Shown here one piece after another: positions 1-6,511 of a DNA stretch of 6,952 nucleotides. Source of the DNA: Chloroflexota bacterium. GTDB lineage: Bacteria > Chloroflexota > Chloroflexia > QHBQ01 > JADMIH01. A program made the position numbers and the translations under genes. The stretch's first letter is position 1; every line of letters starts with the position of its first letter. Where the stretch lies: the NCBI GenBank assembly GCA_015478675.1, contig JADMIH010000194.1, positions 1 through 6,952 of the forward strand, read 5' to 3'. Below the pieces are notes generated by a model. That model did no database searches. It saw only the letters and a list, made by a program, of their open reading frames with translations, and was not told where the DNA came from.

Positions 1-2576
1 ATGTGCCAGGCTACCAGGTACCGGCCTCTGCCATGTTGTGGCAAGCAGGCGATGGCACGAAGGCGTTTCACGATCCGATCCGGGTGCCCAGCATTTCATC
101 AGGCCGGAGCGCGGGAACAAACGGTGCCATACCTGGAGGACGGACCAACCAATTCTTCGTTGACTTCTACAAGCAAGCGGCCGATGAGCTACAGGGCTTT
201 CGAGCGCGCGAGCACACCGCCCAGGTGCCCTACGAGCTGCGAGAGGAGAGGGAAGAGGAGTTTCGTGAAGGCAAGCTGCCCGTGCTCTATTGCTCGCCTA
301 CTATGGAACTCGGGGTCGATATCTCCGAGCTCAACATGGTGAATATGCGAAATGTGCCACCAACGCCGGCTAACTACGCGCAGCGCTCTGGGCGCGCAGG
401 TAGAAGCGGCCAACCTGCCCTCGTCTTTTCATACTGCACTACAGGCAGCCCGCACGACCAGTACTTCTTCAAGCGCCCCGAGCAGATGGTGGCCGGGGCT
501 GTGACCCCGCCGCGACTGGACCTCGCCAACGAGGACCTGGTGCGCTCCCACATACACGCAATCTGGCTTGCGGAGAGCCGCCAGAGCCTTGGGAAATCGC
601 TCAAGGACATCCTCGACATATCGGGAGACCAACCAAGCCTGGAGTTGCAACCAGAAGTGCAAGACACGATCAACAACGAGCAGTTTCGCCGCCAGGCACG
701 GGCACGTGCCGAACGCGTACTCGCCTCCCTGGGCGATGACCTCCTGTCGGCTGAGTGGTACAGCCATGGCTGGCTCGACAAGGTGCTCGCCCAGGTGGCA
801 CGTCAATTCGACCAGACTGTTGAGCGATGGCGCAGCCTCTATCGGGCGGCACTGAAGCAATCTCAGATGCAGCAGAGGATCGTACTGGACGCGTCGCGCA
901 GCTCCGACGACAAGAACCAGGCGAAGAGGCTCCGCCGCGAAGCCGAATCGCAGATCGACCTCCTTACCGAAGTAGATAATGTGGTGCAGTCCGACTTCTA
1001 CTCATACAGGTATTTCGCTTCAGAGGGTTTCCTGCCTGGCTACAGCTTCCCCCGCCTGCCTATATCAGCCTTCATTCCGGCGCGCCGGGTCAAGCAGCGT
1101 GATGAGTTCCTGTCACGCCCACGATTCCTGGCCGTCTCGGAGTTTGGGCCGCGGGCTATCATCTATCACGAGGGATCGCGCTACCTGATCAACAAAGTGA
1201 TCCTACCCGTGGGTGACAGTAGCGAGGATGGGGCCATCGAGCAGAACAATGTTGCGATGCTTGAGGCCAAGCGTTGCGAGCGATGCGGCTATCTGCATCC
1301 GATCACCGACGGTGTTGGGCCGGATCTATGTGAAAACTGCCATGCACCGTTGGGCGACCCTCTGCGCAAGCTCTTCCGTCTGCAAAATGTGTCAACAAAG
1401 CGGCGTGACAAGATTAGCTCAGACGAGGAAGAACGCCAGCGAATGGGCTACGAGATCATCTCAGGCGTGCGCTTCGGCGAGCACGATGGGCAGCCGTCCA
1501 TGCAAACAGCCTCTGTCGAGTCTCAGGCTGGCACGGACGTTGAAACCGTCGATAACAAGAGTGGAAGTGGTAGTAGCAATCCGCTGGCGCTTCTCACCTA
1601 TGGCCATACAGCTACCATCTGGCGCATCAACCTGGGGTGGGCGCGCCGGCGTGACCGGGGGCAGTATGGTTTCCAACTGGATTTGGAGAGGGGTTACTGG
1701 GCACGCAACGAGGCACTCGAAGAAGGCGACCAGTCTGATCCCATGTCACCGTCCAAGGCCCGCGTGATCCCATATGTTGAGGACCGCCGCAACTGCCTCC
1801 TTATTCAGCCAACAGGGGAGGTAGATGCCGCTTTGATGGCTTCTTTGCAAGCGGCCGTCAAGAGCGCGATACAGGTGCTCTACCAATTGGAAGATAATGA
1901 GCTTGCAACGGAGCCTCTTCCGAGTTCAGATGATCGACGCATCATCTTGATCTACGAATCGGCTGAGGGTGGGGCCGGGGTGCTAAAGCGGCTCCTGGAC
2001 AACCCGGATGCCTTTGCCGAAATGGCCCGCAAGGCTCTTGAGATATGCCACTTCAACCCGGACACTGGAAAGGACCTGCACCACGCGCCACGTGCCAAGG
2101 AAGACTGCGAGGCTGCTTGCTACGACTGCTTGATGAGCTACGGTAACCAGCGCGATCACCGGCTGCTGGACCGTAAAGCCATACAACACGTGCTCATGCA
2201 GTGGGCGCGCTCGAGCGTTGACGCTGCTCCCTCTCACAAGTCGAAGCAGGAGCACATCGAAGAGTTGATGCGCATAGCCGGTTCTGAGCTAGAGAAGAAG
2301 TGGTTGCGCTACGTCGAAGAGCGCAACTTACGGCTGCCGAGCACGGGGCAAACACTCATAGAGGCCTGCGGCACACGGCCCGACTTCTTCTATAACGACG
2401 AGCAAACAGCAATCTACATAGATGGCCCTGTGCACGACTATCCGCACCGCCAGGAGCGGGATCGCGTCCAGTCAGCGCAGATGCTGTCTAAAGGATACCT
2501 GGTCATACGGTTCGGCCATAACGAAGACTGGGACGCCGTGCTGTCCAAGTATCCTGACATTTTCGGCAAGCTGTAA
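1..2576 (+). CDS. SF2 helicase with zinc-binding segment, DUF1998 domain and C-terminal nuclease-like domain (5' partial)
   Basis: The reading frame is open from base 3 and the gene clearly begins upstream: the ATPase half (Walker A, DEAD/DEAH box) is missing and the visible part starts in the linker before the second RecA domain. The GTG at base 3 is therefore probably not the start. Counting residues from base 3, motif V-like residues lie at 99-110 ([12 protein letters not shown]) and motif VI at 127-136 ([10 protein letters not shown]). A CxxC...CxxC zinc-binding set follows (Cys425, 428, 443, 446). A DUF1998-type region has EGGAG at 655-659 and cysteines 682, 702, 706 and 709. At the C-terminus, RPDF (791-795 region) and YIDG (806-809), then a GYLVIRF strand, resemble the Vsr/DUF559 branch of PD-(D/E)XK nucleases. 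In DISARM, helicase DrmA and DUF1998 protein DrmB are separate; here both activities and a nuclease appear in one chain. Druantia DruE is another helicase with DUF1998 and is an alternative relative. It lies 25 bases before drmD, which suggests one operon. The family is secure; the exact system assignment is inference. Confidence 0.88.
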   Translation, partial: VPGYQVPASAMLWQAGDGTKAFHDPIRVPSISSGRSAGTNGAIPGGRTNQFFVDFYKQAADELQGFRAREHTAQVPYELREEREEEFREGKLPVLYCSPTMELGVDISELNMVNMRNVPPTPANYAQRSGRAGRSGQPALVFSYCTTGSPHDQYFFKRPEQMVAGAVTPPRLDLANEDLVRSHIHAIWLAESRQSLGKSLKDILDISGDQPSLELQPEVQDTINNEQFRRQARARAERVLASLGDDLLSAEWYSHGWLDKVLAQVARQFDQTVERWRSLYRAALKQSQMQQRIVLDASRSSDDKNQAKRLRREAESQIDLLTEVDNVVQSDFYSYRYFASEGFLPGYSFPRLPISAFIPARRVKQRDEFLSRPRFLAVSEFGPRAIIYHEGSRYLINKVILPVGDSSEDGAIEQNNVAMLEAKRCERCGYLHPITDGVGPDLCENCHAPLGDPLRKLFRLQNVSTKRRDKISSDEEERQRMGYEIISGVRFGEHDGQPSMQTASVESQAGTDVETVDNKSGSGSSNPLALLTYGHTATIWRINLGWARRRDRGQYGFQLDLERGYWARNEALEEGDQSDPMSPSKARVIPYVEDRRNCLLIQPTGEVDAALMASLQAAVKSAIQVLYQLEDNELATEPLPSSDDRRIILIYESAEGGAGVLKRLLDNPDAFAEMARKALEICHFNPDTGKDLHHAPRAKEDCEAACYDCLMSYGNQRDHRLLDRKAIQHVLMQWARSSVDAAPSHKSKQEHIEELMRIAGSELEKKWLRYVEERNLRLPSTGQTLIEACGTRPDFFYNDEQTAIYIDGPVHDYPHRQERDRVQSAQMLSKGYLVIRFGHNEDWDAVLSKYPDIFGKL

Positions 2577-2601
2577 AGAGTGTAGAGAGGGTCGATAAGC
2601 C

Positions 2602-5445
2602 ATGAGCTATGCAGTCGGTTCCCTTGTGCGCGCACGCGGCAGAGAATGGGTGGTTCTTCCGGAGTCTGAGGAGGAGCTACTTGTACTCCGCCCGCTGGGG
2701 GGCACGGATGACGAGGTAACAGGCATCTACTTGCCACTGGAAAAGGTTGAACCTGCTCGCTTCGATCTTCCAGATCCTCAGAAGCCTGGCGACTATCGCT
2801 CGAGCAGGTTGCTAAGGGACGCCGTACGGTTGGGCTTCCGCTCCAGCGCAGGGCCATTTCGATCGTTCGCACGAATAGGCGTTGAGCCGCGTCCCTACCA
2901 GCTTGTGCCCCTCCTTATGGCTCTCAAGCTGGACCCAATCCGATTGCTTATCGCCGACGATGTAGGTATTGGCAAGACCGTGGAGGCCGGGCTGGTTGCC
3001 AGGGAGCTTATCGACCGCGGAGAAGTAGACCGGCTCGCGGTATTGTGCCCGCCCCAACTTGCTGAGCAGTGGCAGGCGGAGTTGCGCGATAAGTTCCATA
3101 TAGATGCCGAACTGGTTTTGCCGAGTACTGTCACCAGGCTGGAGCGCAACACGCGCTTGGGAGAGTCACTCTTCGACCTGTATCCGTATGTAATTGTGTC
3201 TACTGACTTCATCAAGTCGGACCGCCGGCGCGAGGAGTTCTTGCGCACCTGCCCCGAGCTTGTGATCGTAGACGAAGCGCACACCTGTGCCTTTGGGGGA
3301 GAGGCGCGCGGAAGTGGACGTCACCAGCGCCACCAACTGGTGTCGGGCCTTTCGCGCAACAAGGACCGGCACATGATCCTGGTGACAGCAACACCTCATA
3401 GTGGCAACGAGGAGGCTTTCCGTTCCCTCCTGACCCTGCTGGACCCAGACTTTGCCGATCTCCCTGAAGACCTTTCGGGCCCTCAAAACGAGCACCACCG
3501 CCGCCAGTTGGCCGCCCATTTCGTGCAGCGTCGTCGCCGAGACATCAAAGCCTACCTGGATACTATCACACCGTTTCCTGCGCGGGAGGAGACGGAGCTC
3601 AGCTATAAGCTTTCCGAGGAGTACAAGCGACTCTTCGAAAAGGTGCTGCGCTATGCCCGCGAAACGGTGGCCGACACCACCCTGGGCAAGCACCGGCAGC
3701 GTGTACGCTGGTGGTCGGCGTTAGCCCTCCTGCGCTCGCTGGCGTCCAGTCCCGCCGCTGCGGCCGCCACCTTGCGCAGCCGAGCTTCCACGGCAGACAC
3801 CGATACGGCTGAGGAGGCGGACGAGATAGGACGACGAACGGTGCTCGACCTGATAGACGCGGAGTCGGCTGAGGGAATGGACCTCACGCCGGGAAGCGAC
3901 ACGGGGGAAGAGGAGGGCGCAGGTGGACAGAATCGCCGCCGGCTGCTTGAGATGGCTCGCGAGGCTGACGCTCTGATTGGCGAAAAAGACGCCAAGCTGC
4001 AGAAAGCGGTTGGTATAGTGCAATCGCTCCTCAAGGAAGGTTATCGTCCGATCATCTTCTGCCGCTTCATCCCGACAGCAGAGTACGTCGCCTCCGAACT
4101 ACGTGCGCGCCTGCCGAAGGATGTGCAGGTGGCCGCCGTTACAGGCACCTTGCCGCCAGCCGAGCGAGAAGCGCGGGTGGGGCAGCTGGCTGAGACACCA
4201 AAGCACGTTCTCGTGTGCACCGACTGTCTTTCGGAGGGCATCAACCTTCAGCAGCACTTTGACGCGGTCGTGCATTATGACCTGGCCTGGAATCCCACTC
4301 GGCACGAGCAACGCGAAGGGCGAGTCGACCGCTACGGCCAGAAGAGCCCCACAGTGCGTGTCGTCACCTACTATGGTCTCGATAACCAGATAGACGGCAT
4401 CGTGCTCGAGATCCTGATCCGTAAGCACAAGATGATCAGAAGCTCGCTCGGTATATCGGTGCCGGTGCCCGTCGATACCGATCAGGTGGTAGAAGCAGTC
4501 TTCGAAGGCCTGCTCCTGAGAGAGAAAACTGGCAGTACCCAGATGTACATGCCGGGCTTCGAGGATCTGCTACGCCCCCAGGAGAAAGAGATTCTTGCCC
4601 AGTGGGATGCAGCCGAGGAGCGCGAGAAGCGTTCACGCACAATGTTTGCCCAGGAAGGTATTAAGGTGGACGAGGTGGCGGCCGAGCTGCGAGATGTGCG
4701 GGCGGCCATTGGTTCGGGGGTGGACGTCGCCAACTTCACGAAGGAGACGCTGGCCGCTCAGGGCGCTGTTATCAGCCAGAACGGGTCGGTCCACTTTGAT
4801 CTAACCGAGGTGCCGGTTGCATTGCGCGATGCTATGGACGTCACTCGCTGGATCGAGAGGGGTAAGGGCACGAAGTTCGCTGCGCGCTTCGAGCTTCCTG
4901 TTGGGGAGCAAGAGCTATATCTGAGCCGCACCCACCCGATAGTAGAGGGCCTGGCTTCCTACGTAATGGATACGGCCCTTGATCCTCTGGGGGAGAGCCT
5001 GGCCCGGCGGTGTGGAGTAATGCGCACCAGCAAAGTGGCGACGATCACAACCCTCCTTTTGCTCAGGTTCCGGTACCACATTATTACCCAGCGGGGCACA
5101 GAAGAGACTCCCTTGCTTGCCGAAGATTGCCAGCTTGTGGCATTTGAGGGTGTCCCAGAGAGTGCGCACTGGCTGGACAGTAAGAGGGCAGAAGAGCTAT
5201 TGCACCTCCAGCCGGACGCCAATGTGCCCGCAGGCCTCGCTAGCCACTTCCTCGGTGAGGTCATGTCGGGCTTTGACGAGCTGCGGCCTCACCTGGACGA
5301 GGTAGCTGTTGAGCGGGGGGAGGAGCTGCTTGAAGCCCATCGCCGGGTGCGTACGGCGTCTCGCATGAAGAGCATAAGCTACAGGGTTGAGCCGCAACTC
5401 CCACCCGACGTATTGGGTATCTACATTTACCTGCCGAAAGCCTGA
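2602..5445 (+). CDS. drmD: DISARM-type SNF2/RapA-like helicase DrmD
   Basis: This complete 947-residue protein is a SNF2-class double-stranded DNA translocase. The N-terminal SLVRARGREWVVLP segment (7-20) and the RPYQ motif (97-100) are as I remember them for DrmD of class 1 DISARM anti-phage systems. Walker A is DDVGIGKT (119-126), the Walker B box is DEAH (224-227) and motif III is TATP (262-265). An acidic, low-complexity linker occupies about 395-445. The second RecA domain has motif V DCLSEGINLQ (541-550) and motif VI HEQREGRVDRYGQ (568-580), with arginines 574 and 577 placed to act in ATP hydrolysis. All key helicase residues seem intact, so the enzyme should be active. The C-terminal 300 residues are family-specific. 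The ATG at 2602 follows a modest purine-rich site (AGAGGG around 2586-2591). The gene sits between the large helicase and the methyltransferase remnant, consistent with a defence operon. A stand-alone RapA-like helicase of a different restriction system is the main alternative. Confidence 0.9.
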   Translation: MSYAVGSLVRARGREWVVLPESEEELLVLRPLGGTDDEVTGIYLPLEKVEPARFDLPDPQKPGDYRSSRLLRDAVRLGFRSSAGPFRSFARIGVEPRPYQLVPLLMALKLDPIRLLIADDVGIGKTVEAGLVARELIDRGEVDRLAVLCPPQLAEQWQAELRDKFHIDAELVLPSTVTRLERNTRLGESLFDLYPYVIVSTDFIKSDRRREEFLRTCPELVIVDEAHTCAFGGEARGSGRHQRHQLVSGLSRNKDRHMILVTATPHSGNEEAFRSLLTLLDPDFADLPEDLSGPQNEHHRRQLAAHFVQRRRRDIKAYLDTITPFPAREETELSYKLSEEYKRLFEKVLRYARETVADTTLGKHRQRVRWWSALALLRSLASSPAAAAATLRSRASTADTDTAEEADEIGRRTVLDLIDAESAEGMDLTPGSDTGEEEGAGGQNRRRLLEMAREADALIGEKDAKLQKAVGIVQSLLKEGYRPIIFCRFIPTAEYVASELRARLPKDVQVAAVTGTLPPAEREARVGQLAETPKHVLVCTDCLSEGINLQQHFDAVVHYDLAWNPTRHEQREGRVDRYGQKSPTVRVVTYYGLDNQIDGIVLEILIRKHKMIRSSLGISVPVPVDTDQVVEAVFEGLLLREKTGSTQMYMPGFEDLLRPQEKEILAQWDAAEEREKRSRTMFAQEGIKVDEVAAELRDVRAAIGSGVDVANFTKETLAAQGAVISQNGSVHFDLTEVPVALRDAMDVTRWIERGKGTKFAARFELPVGEQELYLSRTHPIVEGLASYVMDTALDPLGESLARRCGVMRTSKVATITTLLLLRFRYHIITQRGTEETPLLAEDCQLVAFEGVPESAHWLDSKRAEELLHLQPDANVPAGLASHFLGEVMSGFDELRPHLDEVAVERGEELLEAHRRVRTASRMKSISYRVEPQLPPDVLGIYIYLPKA

Positions 5446-5447
5446 GG

Positions 5448-5454
5448 AAGGAGG
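5448..5454 (+). promoter_or_regulatory. Strong ribosome binding site of the abandoned methyltransferase start
   Basis: AAGGAGG lies eight bases before the GTG at 5463 and only two bases after the DrmD stop codon. This is an almost ideal Shine-Dalgarno site, better than the one before the current methyltransferase start. It indicates that 5463 was once the true start of the gene following drmD in this operon. Confidence 0.75.
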
Positions 5455-5462
5455 GGCCAGCC

Positions 5463-5536
5463 GTGCAAACCAAACAGCGGGACATTTTCACCACCATCCA
5501 CACCGAAGGCTCGATCCTGCCGGCAGACCTGTTGCA
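5463..5536 (+). repeat. Direct repeat, copy 1 (5' end of methyltransferase gene)
   Basis: This copy matches 6438-6511 at 69 of 74 positions without gaps. The differences are the first base of the start codon (GTG here, ATG there) and the third positions of codons 2, 3, 8 and 21, all silent. Homology breaks at the next base, within codon 25 (CAT here, CAG there). The two copies bracket the toxin-antitoxin module with a repeat-to-repeat period of 975 bases. Confidence 0.9.
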
Positions 5537-5612
5537 TATCACCGCAATCATGTGTGGCTCCTGCCTGGGTGTGCGTCTTGGCGGTGAGTGCCCAATGGAA
5601 ATTAGGTTGCTA
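5537..5612 (+). other. Junction spacer between the remnant and the toxin-antitoxin promoter
   Basis: This short stretch begins exactly where homology to the methyltransferase gene stops. It ends at the -35 element of the antitoxin promoter. I see no transposon end, attachment-site core, RNA gene or convincing hairpin in it. It is probably the upstream flank that travelled with the toxin-antitoxin module, so its origin could show where the cassette came from. Confidence 0.5.
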
Positions 5613-5641
5613 TGGACTAGTACAGCCCCGCAGGTTATAAT
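5613..5641 (+). promoter_or_regulatory. Sigma-70-type promoter of the toxin-antitoxin module
   Basis: A perfect -10 hexamer TATAAT (5636-5641) is preceded, at the optimal 17-base spacing, by TGGACT (5613-5618), which matches four of six bases of the TTGACA -35 consensus. Transcription would begin near 5648, about 40 bases before the antitoxin start. The perfect -10 element stands out against the GC-rich surroundings. The promoter should drive the antitoxin, the toxin and probably the methyltransferase as well. Confidence 0.7.
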
Positions 5642-5661
5642 GTAGTCACAACGTAACTACA
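5641..5661 (+). promoter_or_regulatory. Palindromic operator, probable autoregulatory site of the antitoxin
   Basis: Two nine-base arms, TGTAGTCAC (5641-5649) and GTAACTACA (5653-5661), form an inverted repeat with one mismatch around a three-base centre. The site touches the last base of the -10 hexamer and covers the predicted transcription start, an ideal place for repression. Phd/YefM antitoxins are known to bind palindromes in their own promoters, usually with the toxin as co-repressor. Binding here is inferred from position and symmetry. Confidence 0.65.
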
Positions 5662-5688
5662 CTGCGACCGCATGGAGGTGGAACAACC

Positions 5689-5952
5689 ATGAAGAGTATA
5701 GGTGTACGCGAACTGAAGGCTAACATTAGCGAGATACTTAGAGAGGTAGAGGAGGTGGGCGAGGTTATTGAGGTGACGAGGCACGGCCGGATCGTTGCCA
5801 GGCTGGTGCCCGGCAGCTGGATGGTGCCTGTGGATAGGGATGCTAATGGGGCATGGACCGACCTCAATGCTCTCTCCGCAGAGATCAGCGCCCTGTGGCC
5901 GGAGGGCGTTACGGCTGCGGAGGCTGTAAACGACGTAAGGCGGGACCTCTGA
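5689..5952 (+). CDS. Type II toxin-antitoxin system antitoxin, Phd/YefM family
   Basis: This 87-residue protein is predicted to neutralise the PIN-domain toxin encoded directly after it and to repress their shared promoter. The N-terminal half has the Phd/YefM pattern: an opening like MKSIGVRELKANISEIL, a short helix, then VTRHGRIVARLVP (29-41), which together form the dimeric DNA-binding fold. The C-terminal third (about 55-87, with SAEISALWPEG and NDVRRDL) would be the flexible toxin-binding tail. The ATG has a strong GGAGGTG site (5674-5680) eight bases upstream. The length is usual for the family. The stop codon overlaps the toxin start by one base (TGATG), which implies translational coupling. 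It sits behind its own promoter and palindrome rather than relying on drmD transcription. The family call is strong; autoregulation is inferred. Confidence 0.9.
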   Translation: MKSIGVRELKANISEILREVEEVGEVIEVTRHGRIVARLVPGSWMVPVDRDANGAWTDLNALSAEISALWPEGVTAAEAVNDVRRDL

Positions 5953-6422
5953 TGCCCGCTGCACAGGGTACGGCTTTGGGCGCGCCATCCAATGGGCCTG
6001 CGCCTGCGCCAGTGGTGGTGGACGCCAGCGTATGGGCCGCTTTCTTCCTCGCCGCCGACACTACTCATGCGGCAAGCTATGCATGGCTCGACCGGCATAC
6101 CGCCGCGGGCGGGCTGGTTGTATCGCCTTCTATACTCCTGACCGAGCTGGCGGCGGCTATCTCGCGCCGGCTGGGGCCGCCCACGGGCAGCATGGCTGCT
6201 CTTAGAGCGGCCTCTACGGTCGGCAGGCTCGCTCAAGCGAGGATTGTGCCGATGGACGAGGCATTAATGAGCGAGGCTACCGGTGTGGCCGCCAGGTTTG
6301 GTCTACGCGGAGCCGACTCGATTTACATCGCCGCCGCCCGGCAGCTTGGCATCCCCCTTCTTACCTGGGATAACGAGCAGCTCACGCGAGCTACCGGAAT
6401 TATCACGGCCTTTCACCCTTGA
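5952..6422 (+). CDS. vapC: VapC-like PIN-domain ribonuclease toxin
   Basis: This 156-residue protein is a PIN-domain endoribonuclease, the toxin of the pair; VapC enzymes cleave RNA, often tRNA or rRNA, using a metal ion held by acidic residues. The acidic set is present: Asp24 in VVVDASVW, Glu65 in LLTELAAA, Asp122 in GADSIYIAAA and Asp140 in LLTWDNEQ, so the toxin appears intact. The ATG at 5952 shares its first base with the antitoxin stop codon, with AAGG (5937-5940) 11 bases upstream, supporting this start over longer in-frame options inside the antitoxin gene. It leaves a 20-residue Ala/Pro/Gly-rich extension before the first beta strand; most VapCs begin almost at that strand. A GTG at 6012 would remove it but has no visible ribosome binding site. 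The stop lies 15 bases before the methyltransferase start, so the three genes probably share a transcript. Confidence 0.9.
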   Translation: MPAAQGTALGAPSNGPAPAPVVVDASVWAAFFLAADTTHAASYAWLDRHTAAGGLVVSPSILLTELAAAISRRLGPPTGSMAALRAASTVGRLAQARIVPMDEALMSEATGVAARFGLRGADSIYIAAARQLGIPLLTWDNEQLTRATGIITAFHP

Positions 6423-6437
6423 CGCCAGGAAGAGAGA

Positions 6438-6511
6438 ATGCAGACTAAACAGCGGGACATCTTCACCACCATCCACACCGAAGGCTCGATCCTGCCGGCC
6501 GACCTGTTGCA
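6438..6511 (+). repeat. Direct repeat, copy 2 (start of the open methyltransferase gene)
   Basis: This copy pairs with 5463-5536. Here the coding frame continues without interruption to the window edge, so this is the copy that belongs to the working gene. Recombination between the two copies would remove 975 bases carrying the whole toxin-antitoxin module and would leave the methyltransferase start joined directly behind drmD. Confidence 0.9.

Larger units (their letters stand above)
5463..5645 (+). pseudogene. Truncated 5' remnant of the methyltransferase gene, fused to unrelated sequence
   Basis: A 60-codon frame opens with GTG behind a strong ribosome binding site, 17 bases after the drmD stop. 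Its first 24 codons encode the same peptide as the start of the methyltransferase gene at 6438 (MQTKQRDIF... to ...PADLL). After base 5536 the similarity ends, and the remaining 35 or so codons (HITAIMCGSCLG onward) resemble nothing I recognise. The frame stops at TAG 5643-5645, inside the palindromic operator of the toxin-antitoxin module. The likely explanation is that the original gene was cut here by entry of the toxin-antitoxin cassette. It may still be translated into a 60-residue chimeric peptide, but there is no evidence of function. Confidence 0.75.

Noticed and set aside
3..5. GTG at base 3 as start of the first helicase gene
   Set aside because: The protein would begin between the two helicase RecA domains without Walker motifs and no ribosome binding site can be seen. 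The gene almost certainly continues upstream of the window.
1..342. Open frame of 113 codons at the window start
   Set aside because: It overlaps the large helicase frame that shows clear motifs over the same bases, and its own translation looks like random arginine- and serine-rich sequence.
3651..4034. Long reverse-strand frames opposite drmD
   Set aside because: They are antisense to conserved helicase sequence, have serine/arginine-rich composition typical of GC-rich shadows, and match no family I know.
5548..5597. Possible hairpin terminator after the remnant
   Set aside because: The best pairing I could find (TGGG with GCCCA) is only four to five pairs with a long loop and no U-tract.
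5853..5951. Longer start for the PIN toxin inside the antitoxin gene
   Set aside because: The extra 33 residues are arginine-, glycine- and cysteine-rich out-of-frame translation of antitoxin coding sequence. The ATG overlapping the antitoxin stop is a standard toxin-antitoxin arrangement.
5463..6511. Transposon or insertion sequence as carrier of the toxin-antitoxin module
   Set aside because: There is no transposase or integrase, no terminal inverted repeats at the edges, and the 74-base direct repeats are coding sequence and far too long for a target-site duplication.
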